DNA of 64,000 nucleotides, taken from NCBI GenBank assembly GCA_018907035.1, contig JACCIC010000169.1, positions 611,001-675,000 on the forward strand, written 5' to 3'. This document shows, one piece after another, positions 26,618 through 38,349 of the stretch. The number at the start of each line of letters is the position of its first letter. The first letter of the stretch is position 1. This stretch comes from Sycobia sp. Sy_11 (lineage: Eukaryota > Arthropoda > Insecta > Hymenoptera > Epichrysomallidae). Under the pieces are notes generated by a model that searched no databases, was not told where the DNA came from, and saw only the letters and a list, made by a program, of their open reading frames with translations. The translations under genes and the position numbers were made by a program.

Positions 26618-27240
26618 TTGTCGCATCCGTATTAAAAGGTGCTATTTCAGTGCCCGCTTCGAAAAGGTGCTATTTTAGCGTCCTGTTCATGAAAAAGCTT
26701 TCTCGCAGACCCATTCGTTTTGTTTCAATTTCAGTTACACCAATAACTACATATTCGCAGTATTTCATTCCAAATACGAAAATAAATTCAGCGTTGAAAC
26801 CACTCTCGGCACGTTCTTTCACTAATAATGGCCTCACCAAATTTTATAGAAAAAATGTAGACGGTTTCCACGGTGATTTTTGCGTTCATATGCTGAAATA
26901 CGATTTCCAGGTTTCTCGGAACGACTTCTACGGGGAATATCGCGTTTGGACAGTAGAATACGATGTCCAGGTGTCTGGGGATGACTTCTACAGGGAGTGT
27001 CGGGTTCTGATGGTCGAATACGATGTCTAAGTGAACGATAACCAGGGCTTGTAGAAATAGTTCAGACATCTGGACATCGTATTTCACCGTCCGAACACGA
27101 AACTCTCCGTATAAGTCGTCCCCAGATACCTGGATTTCGTATTCCAGAGTCGGAACATGTAGCTACGAGATTATCCGTAGAAGCCAGGTTTAGAACCAAG
27201 TGCTGCGATAGCACTTTTTTATACGGAAGCGACGATGTAT
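26618..27240. mobile_element. Foldback element with 60-bp internal repeats
   Basis: Outer arms: left GCATCCGTATTAAAAGGTGC (from about 26622), right as reverse complement GCTTCCGTATAAAAAAGTGC (to about 27235). Inside are three direct copies of a 60-base unit (26863-26922, 26923-26982, 26983-27042), then inverted copies from about 27063 to 27190. The unit core is TACGATGTCCAGGTGTCTGG. The loop is about 20 bases. A 180-base stretch (26683-26862) has no partner on the right. An open frame across 26650-27030 is a by-product of the 60-base period. Confidence 0.75.
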
Positions 27241-27437
27241 TACTCTACTGTCTACGGCATTAGACGATGCAATAATAGATATTCACAAAATCATATAAAC
27301 ATATTTTTTTTGTAAAACTAGTAATATTCAAAACAAACTGTATGATAATATTCAATACACCTTCAAATATGCCTAATTAGGTTAACGAAAATTTACTGAA
27401 AGACTTTAATGTACAAAGAAAATCTGGGATTAGGCAG

Positions 27438-28200
27438 GTGAGATCGCGTATGCGAGAATTCAGATACGTTCGTATGGTGTGTTACTCACGTGATAATTGT
27501 TCTCTCATTCGTCAAACTATCTTAATTTATCACAAGATATTAAAAAAAAAGAATGTAAAACTTCAAAAGAGAAGTAAAATCTTGAATGAATATATTCAAA
27601 AACTTTTTTATACCAACAACGCCTCAAAAAATCTATACAAAATATCCTCCTATTACTTTAAAGTAATCAAAAGATGTATTCAAAACGAGACGGTTCTGCG
27701 AGAACAATCGAAATCCATCCCAACTCGGAACAATCATTTTAATCCCTATTGACAATGCATGTGCTATATTTACAAATGTCAGTAAGCGTGTAAATGGTCA
27801 AACATAGGTGCCGTTTATATTTGTCTAAAATTGAAAATTGAAATTCAAAACTCTATTGATCAAAAAGCCTCAATATATATAATGGAGTTGATTGTAATTT
27901 TGAACACGCTATATATTATTACGAACAGTCTAGTTAAAGTTTCAATATTTCTCTAATCGGTTCTCTAAGAGTTCTACTTAGTTTTCAAAGATCGAAATAT
28001 ATTAACTTCATTAATAAAAATCTTAATAATTATATCCAAATTTATAGGATGCCGTCACTTGTAAATATTTATAGCAATGAAATAGATACGCTCGCTAAAA
28101 TCCTTGTTTCCTATCGCAGACATCCTTGTTTCCTATTCCAATAAGAATTTTATTAAAAAAAAACTGCTTTCAAAATACTTATAAAAACATTGAAGACCAA
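27438..28200 (+). pseudogene. Second LINE remnant with RNase H domain
   Basis: Two frames alternate. One gives ASIYIMELIVILNTLYII, matching the SIYTAEAxAILxAL helix of LINE RNase H. The next gives GSLRVLLSFQRSKYIN and then MPSLVNIYSNEIDTLAKILV, matching the conserved IPSHVGIxGNExADxLAK end of the domain. Upstream, 27438-27752 is an open frame that would fall in the RT-RNase H linker but is not diagnostic. Same clade type as the remnant at 16.4 kb. Non-functional. Confidence 0.6.
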
Positions 28201-30687
28201 GGCATTTTTAAAGGGAAAAAATATTTTCATGATTTACTGACAACAATGTTAATACTGGTGCACCAATATTAAGCATCTAAGTCGACTTTGCATTTCTTAG
28301 ATAAACAGAAGTATGGTCGATTGCTATCACTTTCAAGATCACTAGCTGGAATAAAAACAATACAAAATGGCAGTTACGAAAGAATACAATTGATCAAGAG
28401 CGAGATCAAGAGTCTACAAGCGTGAACAAAATAATACGATTACCACTACATATTTAAATGTTTTTTCGCAATCAAATATTCGACTTTGTAAAATAATAAA
28501 TAATAAATTCCTTACCCTAAAAAATGTAATATATTGGTATAAAGATTATACATTGTATTATCTATGATAAAATATAGATTTTGTAAGAGTATGTAACTAG
28601 TAGAATATTGTAAAGATTTATATAAGCCTTCAACTATGCTTCAAATATGCTTCAATAATAAACAAAATTATTTACATAAATTGTTCTATTTACTTCAAAG
28701 GACTTATAATAAATTGCAATAAATGATAGTCTGTTTGAGCCATTAATCGCACCAGCTGTAGTAATAAATGTTATATTTGTAAAATATATAATATTTATAA
28801 TTATACTTAGAATAGTTGAACATATAAAAATTAATAATAACACAACAATATATAGAAACATTTACTTTTATTCAATATATACATAATCACACCCATTTAC
28901 ACTACATTTTTTAGAATCGATTGAGAAATTATCTAGTAAAAATAGATGGCTGCAAAAGAATCTCATACATGGCAGTTACATATCGATATGCATATACAGT
29001 TTACAGTTTTTTTTTATTAAAATAAAACTAGCTCTTCTTTTTTATTCAACTTCAACGCTTAAATGTAATAGACTTTTTATATAAAGAATACATACACAGG
29101 AACAAATACAATAAATCATGTTCAAATATAGAAATTATTTTTAAACGATTGTTCATAAATTTCATTGTACAGGTACTTTTTCACATCTTATATTATAGTA
29201 TCTTTGTACATTTATAATTAATACGTTAAGATAATAATATATCATTTTTTAGAGAATAATCTATAATATAATAATATATAATTTTTGAGAAATATTGTTA
29301 TAGTCTTTATTACTATTATTAAAGCAACTAATTATTAATTGTTGTCATTATAAGTTCAAATTTTTAGAAATATCAATGTTCATTTAATTCATTAATTTTT
29401 TCATTGACAATAATTAGTTTTGTTTATTTTTTAATGCAAACTATTATTATTCATATATATTTGTTTAAGATCTATAGTTAGTAAAAAACTGATTTAACAT
29501 AGTTTTTAATCGCAGAGGGTTTATTATTCGCCGAAATTTATACTCGAACTAATATGTTCATAAAACTATTAATTTTTCATAAATATTTCTTTAATATCAA
29601 TTTTTTAGTAGCTTATATAAATATGTATTTATTTATTCTATAAATGTAAATGTTTTCATATAATTTTTATTAATTATATGTATAAGTTAAATAGAAAAAT
29701 AAAATATACATATAAATATAAAAAAAATTATTTTATTTCATATAGAATTTTAATGGTTATACAACAAATTATATTTATTAAAAATTAATATTCATATAAA
29801 ATAATTAAACCAATATAATGAGCTATAAAATAAATTAATGTAATTGTATGGTACAAATTTAATAATCATTGAAACAAATGGTTTTTATTATTTTAATCTT
29901 TCTATAAATAGAATTTGTAAATTTTTGATGCTTTGTTTTATGACAATCTTTTAATTGATAAAACTTTAATCTTGTTGTTAAATTTATAACTTTTTTAGTA
30001 TAATTTATTTCATTTTAAATATTAAACCTGTGAAACTGTAAGTTGAAAAGGTTTTAGTCTTCAGAATTAACGTTATCGCCTTGGTTGATATTGTTGATTT
30101 GTTTTCATTTCCTACTCTTCTTGATAGGTATAAGTTATTAGCAATTAGAAATGATAAAAATGTAGTTTAATTGATATAATTATTTGTAATATACAATGTG
30201 TAAATATAGGCAAGTAAAACATTTTAATTAGAGAAATTCGTGTTTTAAAGAGTATTAAAATAAAAAAGTAGTAATATATGCATTGATATTCGTTAATTAT
30301 ATGACTGAGTATATAACATTTGAATACAGTTGGAAAACAAAATATTTTTCAATTTATAATTGGATATGTCTTCTTTTAATAGTCAGATAAGATATATATG
30401 ATATAATTATATATACAATGGTACAATACTTTTAAAATAAATATTAAACATTATTACATATTAAAATTACCTTAAACGTAATAATTATTATAAATATCAC
30501 ACGTTTTAAAGTTCAAATAAATAAGTAAAATAAAAATCTTTACTTATTTTTTATTGTAATATATTTGTTTGGCCTTTAATTATTGAAAACAGTTAATTTT
30601 ATGGATTATGAGAGATTCAGTATTTTTTGTCATTCGTTTTCCTACTTTTTACATAAAATATATGTATTTTAACATTTTCAAAACTGC
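28201..30687. other. Extremely AT-rich DNA downstream of PAL
   Basis: Among the most AT-rich parts of the window. A 15-base direct repeat (ATCCTTGTTTCCTAT) lies at about 28100-28140. No exon recognised. Confidence 0.5.
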
Positions 30688-30693
30688 TTTATT
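30688..30693 (-). terminator. Candidate poly(A) signal for the PAL transcript
   Basis: AATAAA on the minus strand about 320 bases beyond the exon 6 stop codon. It is the first clean hexamer that I noticed downstream, but the region is so AT-rich that chance matches are common. Confidence 0.3.
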
Positions 30694-31012
30694 CTTTTTT
30701 TATAGTCTTTTTTAATCTTATATATTTATAACCTAAAAAAGCTTTTTTTTAAAAAATTTAAATTGTTGAAGGCAACACCGTATTTTAAGATGGATGTTTT
30801 TCTGTTCTATAATTTTGTTCCAGAATTCTGGAAAGTATTTTTGCGAATTTTAAACATATAAATTATTTAATTGTAGAAATATCGTTCAACTATACAAATA
30901 AAGATATTGTAATAGATTAAAAATTATTTAACAAATATATCCAACTGTAAACTAATTCTTAAGTGTTTACTTAATAAAATAACCTTCCTTTCTGAATATG
31001 AAATTACAATTT

Positions 31013-33968
31013 TTATATTATTTTTTCTAAGCTATTTGTTGGATTTTCATCATCGGATGTTTCAGGTTCTGTATTTACTTTACTAAATTCACGAGTATTT
31101 GGTCTTCCCTCAAAAAAATTAAATCTCTTACGAGTTTCTAAGAGACTTGTAAGCTTAAAGTTGTCTTTTTTTTCATTATTCCATTCTGCTCTTCTTTTAT
31201 GTGTTGAAAAGAGACAACCTGATTTAAAAAAGTTTTAGTTTAATATTTCATATAAAGTATAAAATGTATATCTCAATTGAAGTTGTACACAGTTTTAACA
31301 TTCAAGCAACAGTTCAGTACAGAATTATTTAGGTTTAAACTATTAATCAATTCTTAAAGTAGAATAGGCTAAAAACGTAAACAAACTTCTATTTACATTC
31401 TTCATCATAAGCATAACATAAAGCACTTCTCTATATTAAATGAAATACAAAGATATACAAGTATCTATTATTTACAATCAGTACATATTACACAATTTTA
31501 CAAAAGCAAAATAGTGCCAAAGTTAAATAAAACTTGACATAAAAATAAAATAAACATAAAATATACATGCAATTCATATACAAAATTGTCAAATGGATTA
31601 TACACATTTATATTTACAAGTCACAAAAATATATATTGAAAGTCTTTCAAAAATAAAAATGCAGAAATAATATAAGTCTTCATATTATAAAAGATATATC
31701 AAGGAAGCACTAATTTTAAAGCACATCTCTATCGACTAGTTTTCTAAATTCTATATCTGGTTCTTCATAACGAGATTTTCTACCTCTTTTTTGATATCGT
31801 GCTAATATTGCTGCTAAGAAGATACAAAAGCCAATGAAAAACAAGGCTGCTATAATAGCTACTATAACAAGAGTTCTCTGTGATGGTTTTTTGGCTTTTA
31901 TTATTGCACTGTCTGTCAATGACTCAACTGAACGAGCTTCTGTAATATTTTTAGAATCAATTAATTTTGGTTGTGATTTATAATGTGTTGTATCTGTAAA
32001 GTAATGTAATTAAAGTTAAAGAACAATAAAAAATATCATACTATCTAAACTATTGTACAAAAACAATTATTTCTATACTGGCTTAAATTTTTATTGCAAA
32101 ATTATATAAATAAATTTTTATTTAATATAAACTTAATAAACAAAGGTAAAAGTTGTATTATAATTAAGGTTATTAAATTATTAAGGTCTGTAATTTAATC
32201 TTTTGTATTATATTACCTTGTCGAAATTTATAGATTTTATGCGAATTTAGTTCAACAACATATATTTCATTTTCGTCAGATGTTACAGCAATATCATGAG
32301 GATTATTCATATCTATATTTGGTGCAAACTGCGATAATACTTCTCCACTATTAATATCTAAAACAAATCCTCGGACATGTGTTCCTTCTAAATACCTATT
32401 TCCATTAACTACATATAAGCGATCATTAGCATAAGCAATACTATAAATGGCCCCTCCTAAAATTGGATTCTTATATTCCTTGTGAAAAGAACCATTATTA
32501 GCAAAACTACAAACTATTCTTGCATTTTCTCTGTCTGCAATAAATATATAATTGTGTTCTTCAGCAAGTGCTAGAGCATGGGGTACTAAAAATGCATTTT
32601 GTGGAGCTGGTCTTTTAAACAAAGGATCTAAAAAAAACACAAGAAGATATTGTCTAGTTTCAACCTATTAATAGATAAAAGTATAGCCACAAGCCTTGTA
32701 TGGACAACAATATGTATATTTTTAGTACCTTCAAAACCCCATTTTCTTCCCCACTCCAATATTCTTTCTCCTTTTGTGTTGAATTTAATTATTCTTGAAT
32801 TACAATAGCCATCGCTAACAAAAAAATCTCCGTTGTTTTCAACAGCTACTGCTGTGGGTTTGCAAAATCTTTTATTATCATTTCCTGGTTGAAAAGGTTC
32901 ACCTAAAGTCAGTGATGGTTTTATTATACTATTTGCAAATAAATTATTTATGTCTATTGGTCCTGGTGTATTTGTTCGTTGGCTATGCCTTTGTTTCATT
33001 AATTGTTGTTTATGTTTTTCTATATCTTTATGATCGAATTTAAAAACCTGATGTATTGCAACATCTGTAATCCAGTAGTTTCCTAAAGAATCAATAGTCA
33101 GACCATGTGGAAGATAAAACATATTTTTTCCCCATTCTAACAACACCTTGCCAGATCTATCTAACAACATGATTGTGCTTTGTCTAATTGGTCCTTTATT
33201 GGGATTAAATTTATTATCTCGGCCAAAAGTTGAGGCATCCCAAATTCGCTCTCCTCTATGAAATATACCAATATTGGAATTGGGATCAATAGAAACTGCT
33301 GAGATTTGTCCAAAATCGAAATAAGAAGCCCACATTGGATCCCATTTTATATCTGGTTTAAAATGTTAATTTGTAAATTTCACTTAGCGAATTGTAAATA
33401 AATTATAGTTAAGTTAAATTTAATATTTTTATAATATAATTAAATACTATATTTTTAAATTATATATTAATACAAGAATGTCTGAATAATATTTACTTTT
33501 TATAATAGAAACAAGGTAGAATAACTTTTGTATGACAAGTATTATAAAGACTTAATAACGAATAATTCAAATACAAATACCATAAGAAATAAAAATATTA
33601 AATAATAGTTTGATATACTCACTTGGATCAAGTTTGTCAGGAATGTTTGTTGGTTTTGAATAAAATGTATTGACTTTTTTTAAGAATGGTTGATCTAATG
33701 GTGAAATTGGAGGCTCTGGGCCACTGTCTCTTTCATCAATTTCAGGATCCATATATTCTTCAGAAGCAAATTTATGATCCTCCAAGTGGTGTACCTTTTT
33801 CTAGAAAAATATAATTAGTTACAAAAAGCAATATATTTGTTTTTAATTTAGAAACTATTTTTAAACATAATTTATTAAACTTACTATTCTGATAGCAGTA
33901 TTGGATAATATGCATGTCCCTAATCCTACAAGGAAGCAATATATAATTTTGTACAATTGTTGCTTCAT
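31013..33968 (-). CDS. Pal: Peptidyl-alpha-hydroxyglycine alpha-amidating lyase, membrane-anchored, long-tail form
   Basis: Second step of peptide amidation: cleaves peptidyl-alpha-hydroxyglycine to the amidated peptide plus glyoxylate in secretory granules. Six coding exons (high to low): 33885-33968, 33623-33800, 32729-33352, 32217-32627, 31784-31993, 31013-31218. All junctions are GT-AG; intron 1 is phase 0, the rest phase 1; total 570 codons plus stop. Exon 1 encodes a signal peptide (MKQQLYK, then a hydrophobic core). Exon 2 is an acidic linker. Exons 3-4 are the NHL-like beta-propeller, with family metal-site histidines in LPHGLTID, FLVPHALAL and NNPHDIAV, the catalytic-type tyrosine in DGYCNSRI and arginine in DRENARI. 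Exon 5 has a transmembrane helix (LVIVAIIAALFFIGFCIFL). Exon 6 is a cytosolic tail with an acidic cluster (TEPETSDDEN), like the regulated tail of vertebrate PAM. The start chosen has A at -3 and yields the signal peptide. The monooxygenase half (PHM) is absent, as expected in insects, where it is a separate gene. Function assignment is firm; Pal1/Pal2 paralogue identity is not determined. Confidence 0.93.
31716..33968 (-). CDS. Pal: Same PAL gene, alternative short-tail form (exon 5 read through)
   Basis: If the 5' splice site at 31783 is not used, exon 5 continues in frame past the membrane helix and ends with a different tail (GRKSRYEEPDIEFRKLVDRDVL, stop at 31716-31718), giving 524 codons. 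Exons 1-4 are shared. The long form instead splices at 31784 to 31218. Both tails are open, and the skipped junction codon is glycine in both (G|GT in the unspliced read, G joined to GT in the spliced read). The exon 6 tail resembles the PAM routing tail more closely, so it is probably the main form; which one is expressed cannot be seen from DNA. Confidence 0.5.
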
Positions 33969-34000
33969 TGTTATTTTGTAGCTTCATGAGGTAGTTTTCT
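33969..34000 (-). promoter_or_regulatory. PAL 5' leader with an out-of-frame upstream ATG
   Basis: An ATG at 33987 lies 19 bases upstream of the chosen PAL start (33968), in a different frame. In the spliced message it would run through exon 1 and end in exon 2, overlapping the PAL start. Its context has C at -3 (weak), while the PAL ATG has A at -3. A TTTTAAATAG acceptor-like sequence lies just upstream, so a separate non-coding first exon is possible. Confidence 0.35.
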
Positions 34001-35690
34001 ATTTAAAAGAAATACTTGACTACTAAAAAACGAGCCAAATGAAACAATAATACTTATTGGTAGGTTAAATTAATTATATGTAAATCTTTTTGGCGCCCTA
34101 AAACATGTTGCTCTAGCCATATTTTTCTACAGGTCTTTTTAATTTTTCTCGTATTAAGTGCGGCTCAGTAGGTAGCTAGGAAATAGACTACTTAGAAGCA
34201 AAACACAAAAGGCATGTTATTCTTCGTGTGTCTACGTCATCGTGTACATAATTATAAAATGTTTTTGCTTTTTTCTTTAATGGTTATCACACTTTCCACG
34301 CGCCGTTCTCTTCAGCACTTTGCCACTTGTTGAGCTTGAGCGGCATTCGACAATAACTTGTTAACTATATATGTTAATAGTGTCATATGAACGTCAACAT
34401 ATGGCCCATAGCAACACATGTAAGTAAAGTTCCCTGTAATCAATGTTTGACATTTTCGCGTCCACGTCGTACTCGTAATAGATGCAGTCACAACTGCAAG
34501 CATTCAAGCTTTTATCAGCTTTTATACAAATGTCAACGTGTCATATACGAACTGCACTCAAGCTTCCGTCTTTTTAGTTTTTACCTGTTTTTCTGATTGG
34601 CCAGAGCTGAGTTATTATTGCGTACGATTCACAACACACACATATATATGTATGTATATATGGATTTGCGTGACGCACATAACACTTTGCATAGCCTAAG
34701 GCGATCGAACATGCTTTTCGCGCGATGTATACCTACACATTCTAATTATTTCTAATCATTCGTTTCTGTGCATGCGCGTTGCGCGCTTTGCGAGATATAT
34801 AGGACTCTGATAGAACTTGTGTGTACAATGTATGCATGTGTGCGCATGTGCGTGCGTGTGTATGTGTGCGTGCGTGCGTGCGAGTGTATGTGTGCGTGTG
34901 TGAGTGAGTGTGTGCATATAGTATGCACGCAGCACACAGGGCACAGTACAAGTGACGCTAGCGCTTAAAGTGGCGAGCTATGTAAGTTTTTGTGTTGATA
35001 ATTTGAATTTATATCCGTCCTTGTTTTATGAATGGATATAGTTCCTAACTTATTCAAAGATAGAAAATAAAAATTTAGTAATGGTAAAAATTATTTATTT
35101 ATTACCAAAAATTTAATAGTTAATGGATAATGCTTTTTAAAAGGAATTAGAAGTAATTTTACAGGTTTTCTTTAGAAATAATAATGTTTACATAAGTTAT
35201 TTAATAATTGTAGGAATAAGATAAGAATAAGTAAATAAAATTAATTGTAATAATTTTGTCATGAATTCTACATTGGAAAACAGATAGATATTTGAAAACG
35301 GGAATTTCTATGAACATCAATACAGTTTACAAAATACAAATATTAGATCGGGATTAAAAGAAGATTGGTTAGATATTTTGAAATAAAGGTATTAAGTATA
35401 AAGAGAATAGGAAGATTATTGAAAGTGTTCATACTTTTAGGAATTAAAATAATGTAAATTCAATGGTAGATTTAAATAATTAACATGATATCTATCATTT
35501 TTTATTAATTTAAAACGAAAAGGAAAGGTAAGTTTAATAGTCAAGATACGAGTTTGGATATTTTCATTAATATATTTTATTTCAATCTTGGAACAGGAGC
35601 TGGAGTAGTTCAAAACATGGGAGCATGTAGATGTGGAAAATTTTGGTGAAGGGGCAGTCAGATTATTCTTCATTAACAAATTAATTTTGA
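34001..35690. other. Region upstream of PAL
   Basis: Should contain the PAL promoter and any non-coding first exon. A plus-strand donor-like GGAAAG|GTAAGT is at about 35525. No TATA or initiator is clear enough to call. Confidence 0.4.
34820..34925. repeat. GT-rich degenerate microsatellite
   Basis: TGTG, CGTG and GAGTG units mixed. Several overlapping open frames on both strands are artefacts. Confidence 0.9.
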
Positions 35691-36145
35691 ATTTATAATT
35701 TCAGATTGTACGAGTATGATAAGTACCATGAAAACAGCTTTATAATTATATTGAATAAACTAATAGCTTGTTCTTGTATTTCTTAAAATAATTTGGTCAA
35801 ACTTATTATAATCTTTTCAAAATTAGTTTCATAAATCTTTAGTAGCATCGCTTATGTATAACTATCTAGCATATAATTAAATTCGAGACTTTGGAATAAG
35901 ATAGACCATCTGGATGTCGCAGCAGTAAAAAACTTATACAAACCTTATGGTGTTAGAAAAAATAAAATTGCATCAATATACTTTTTATCACTGTACTCCC
36001 CGACTAAAGATAAAGAATGCCCGCAGTATGAAATGTGAGAAGTAAATTTGTTAAAGTATCTATTTACATTAAAAAAAAAAACAGAAAAAGTGCTCATACA
36101 CATATCCATCTTGGTAGCAAAGAAAAACAACCGATCTTGGCGATA

Positions 36146-37379
36146 TTAGGAGGCAAAATTAGTTTCCGATCTTTTGTAACGGAAAAAGGACATTTATGAA
36201 GGAAAACGGATACACTTTAGCTTAATCAAAATGTTTTCCGTCATTTTTTACTACTTTTTCCCATCTTTCTGGCAATATAGCGATACCGTGGCGAAAGAAC
36301 GTTGGTAGTTTCGAGATCCAATCATCCACAAATTCTCGCACCATTTGAACATGTCGGAAGTGCATATCTACGAGATCGTGCTGTATCGATCTGAATAGGT
36401 GGTAATCAGAAGGTCCTAAGTCTGGCCAGTACTGCGGTATGTTTGGTTGGATGCGGTAACACTTCTCATTCGAGCTACAACAGGGTGTTTTTGATGGCTT
36501 TTGCAACATGTAACCAACCGTTGTCATGCAAGAAAATGATTTTGCGCCTATTCCTCACGATTGCTGGTCTATGCTTGATCAATTTCTGTTGTAGATCATT
36601 CAGTTTACATTTGTATACTTCGGCAGAGACGGTTTCATTCGGTTTTAGCAGGTCGTAGTACAGCACACCCTGTGGATCCCAACAAACGCACAGCCATACC
36701 TTTTGGCCATGGGTGTTCCGTTTTGGTGGTTATGTGAACCAATGTGGACGGTTTTCCTGGGTCCACCCATGAATGTTTGTGCTTAGGATTGTTATAATAG
36801 ATCCACTTTTCATCACCAGTCACAATATGCCACAGAAAACTCTTCTTGTTTTGTCTGGCAAGCAAAGACAGTGCGATGTTGTATCGATTCATAACGTTTG
36901 CCAACTACTCTGACACTAACTCCTAACTTATTAGTGAGCTCTTTCTGAGTTTAAGCTGAGTTGTCGTCCTATAATGCTTGCAATTCACTATCTTTAAACT
37001 ATTTCGGTTGTCCAGAACGTTCTTTGTCATTAACATCGGTATCTCAACTTCTAAACCGCTGACATCACTCTTTACATGTTGCAAGCGATGGAGTTTGTTC
37101 GTCATAACATTCTTGAAGCAATAAATAAGTTTCTGCTACACTTTTTTTCAAATCAAAATAGTGCGAAAGGAAATGTCGAAAAAAAGGTTTATTTATCACG
37201 ATTCATTTTTCACTGATCAAAAAATTATAATGTTTACACAAATGATGGCGCCTGTTAACTGAATTTTATTAAAAAATGCCAAAACTAAAAAATAAGTACC
37301 AGATCTGACACATCTGATTTTTCGCACTATGTATATCGCTATCTAAACACGAAGGTCGGAAACTAAGTTCGCCTCCTTA
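36146..37379 (-). mobile_element. Decayed mariner element 1
   Basis: Terminal inverted repeats begin TTAGGAGGCAAAATTAGTTT on the left and, as the reverse complement, TAAGGAGGCGAACTTAGTTT on the right. Both are flanked by TA (36144-36145 and 37380-37381), the mariner target duplication. Length 1,234 bases, normal for the family. The transposase lies inside on the minus strand. The element has landed in an older reading frame (see 35691-37895). Confidence 0.9.
36222..37140 (-). pseudogene. Mariner 1 transposase remnant
   Basis: Pieces in several frames give, in order, an N-terminal helix-turn-helix region (KKSVAETYLLLQECY), the first catalytic aspartate (TGDEKWIYYNNP), a segment matching the mariner LLKPNETVSAEVY region, the second aspartate (LHDNGWLHVA) and the third (GPSDYHLFRS), ending LPERWEKVVKNDGKHF. 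So the DD34D core is recognisable, but frameshifts and stops at several points make it non-functional. The catalytic residues are still present in the fragments. Confidence 0.88.
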
Positions 37380-38349
37380 TATATAAAACGTCAGATGTAG
37401 AGCCGGCAAAAAGACGCATATTTTGGATCGCTTTATTCCACTTTATATATCTATAAAAAATTATTTAGTTATTACAGCTATGTATTCCTGGCAACTTTTT
37501 TTTATAAATAAGAAACTTTACGTCGATCCTTTTCATCATCTGTATCGACATGATGTTTTAATATAGAATTAAACTCCGAAATCAAATTTATAAGATTTCA
37601 AGATGTCTATTATTATGAAGAGAACTGGATATTAGGTTTATGTCATAGAATAATATAATCCTCGTTTTGTTAGAAAATGTATTATTTTAACAATATGATT
37701 CAAGATTATAGAACAGTATTTTGGCTTAGTTTCTATCATAAAAACTATTTCTGTGTCGATCCAAGAACTTATTCACTGATAATTAAGATACAACATCATA
37801 CAATTATTATGTTCTTTACTATTTTGACGACAGCTAATCAGTTCATTGATTTTATTTCATTGCAACGATCATTTATTACAAAAGCATTGTATTGATCATC
37901 TCAAAATATTTGACATGTAAAACTAAACGTGCATCAATAAATGAAAAAAACATTAACTTAGTTTTTTCACACTATTCACCATTTTGCAAATTACGTTGAA
38001 AAAATTTTACTAAAAATTCTTATTTTGATCTTTAAATATACTTTTTGACGTTTCTCAATTTAAGTTCCTATTTTGGAAGTATTTATATATCGGTTATTCG
38101 AATGGACTGCGTTGGAAGCATGACAAAAATTTATTAGGAAAAAGATATGTGCACTAAAATTATGAACTTAAGAACTTATAATTCACCAAGATTATCATTC
38201 TTATGGGATGAAGATGAGAGCTTTTTTGGTAGTATATTTTTTAAGAGTACCCCTAGCATCATTTATTTATAAACAAGAGCAGTCTAACTTATTTTTCACA
38301 TTACTAATACTATAATCAACAGCACAAACAGATCGAATAAATTTCTCTC

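Larger units (their letters stand above)
35691..37895 (+). pseudogene. Unidentified decayed coding tract, split by mariner 1
   Basis: One plus-strand frame stays largely open from about 35880 to 36143. When mariner 1 and one TA are removed it continues in the same frame from 37382 to 37895. Long open runs (about 50, 37, 37, 31 and 72 codons) are separated by single stops, far fewer than expected in DNA this AT-rich. Composition is protein-like (for example VAAVKNLYKPYGVRKNKIAS before the insertion and KDAYFGSLYSTLYIYKKLFS after). I do not recognise the family. An acceptor-like TTTCAG lies at 35699-35704 at its start. It could be a host pseudogene, a DNA transposon or an old viral insertion; nothing seen decides between them. 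Confidence 0.45.

Noticed and set aside
26650..27030. 126-codon frame with repeated YDV/VEYDV motifs
   Set aside because: Produced by the 60-base repeats of the foldback element; the period is a multiple of three, so one frame repeats.
28652..28861. 69-codon hydrophobic minus-strand frame
   Set aside because: Ile/Leu/Phe-rich translation expected from AT-rich DNA; no motif and no gene context.
33772..33987. 71-codon minus-strand frame starting at 33987 as the PAL start
   Set aside because: It runs through intron 1 and is out of frame with the PAL exons. The frame from 33968 gives a signal peptide and joins exon 2 in phase.
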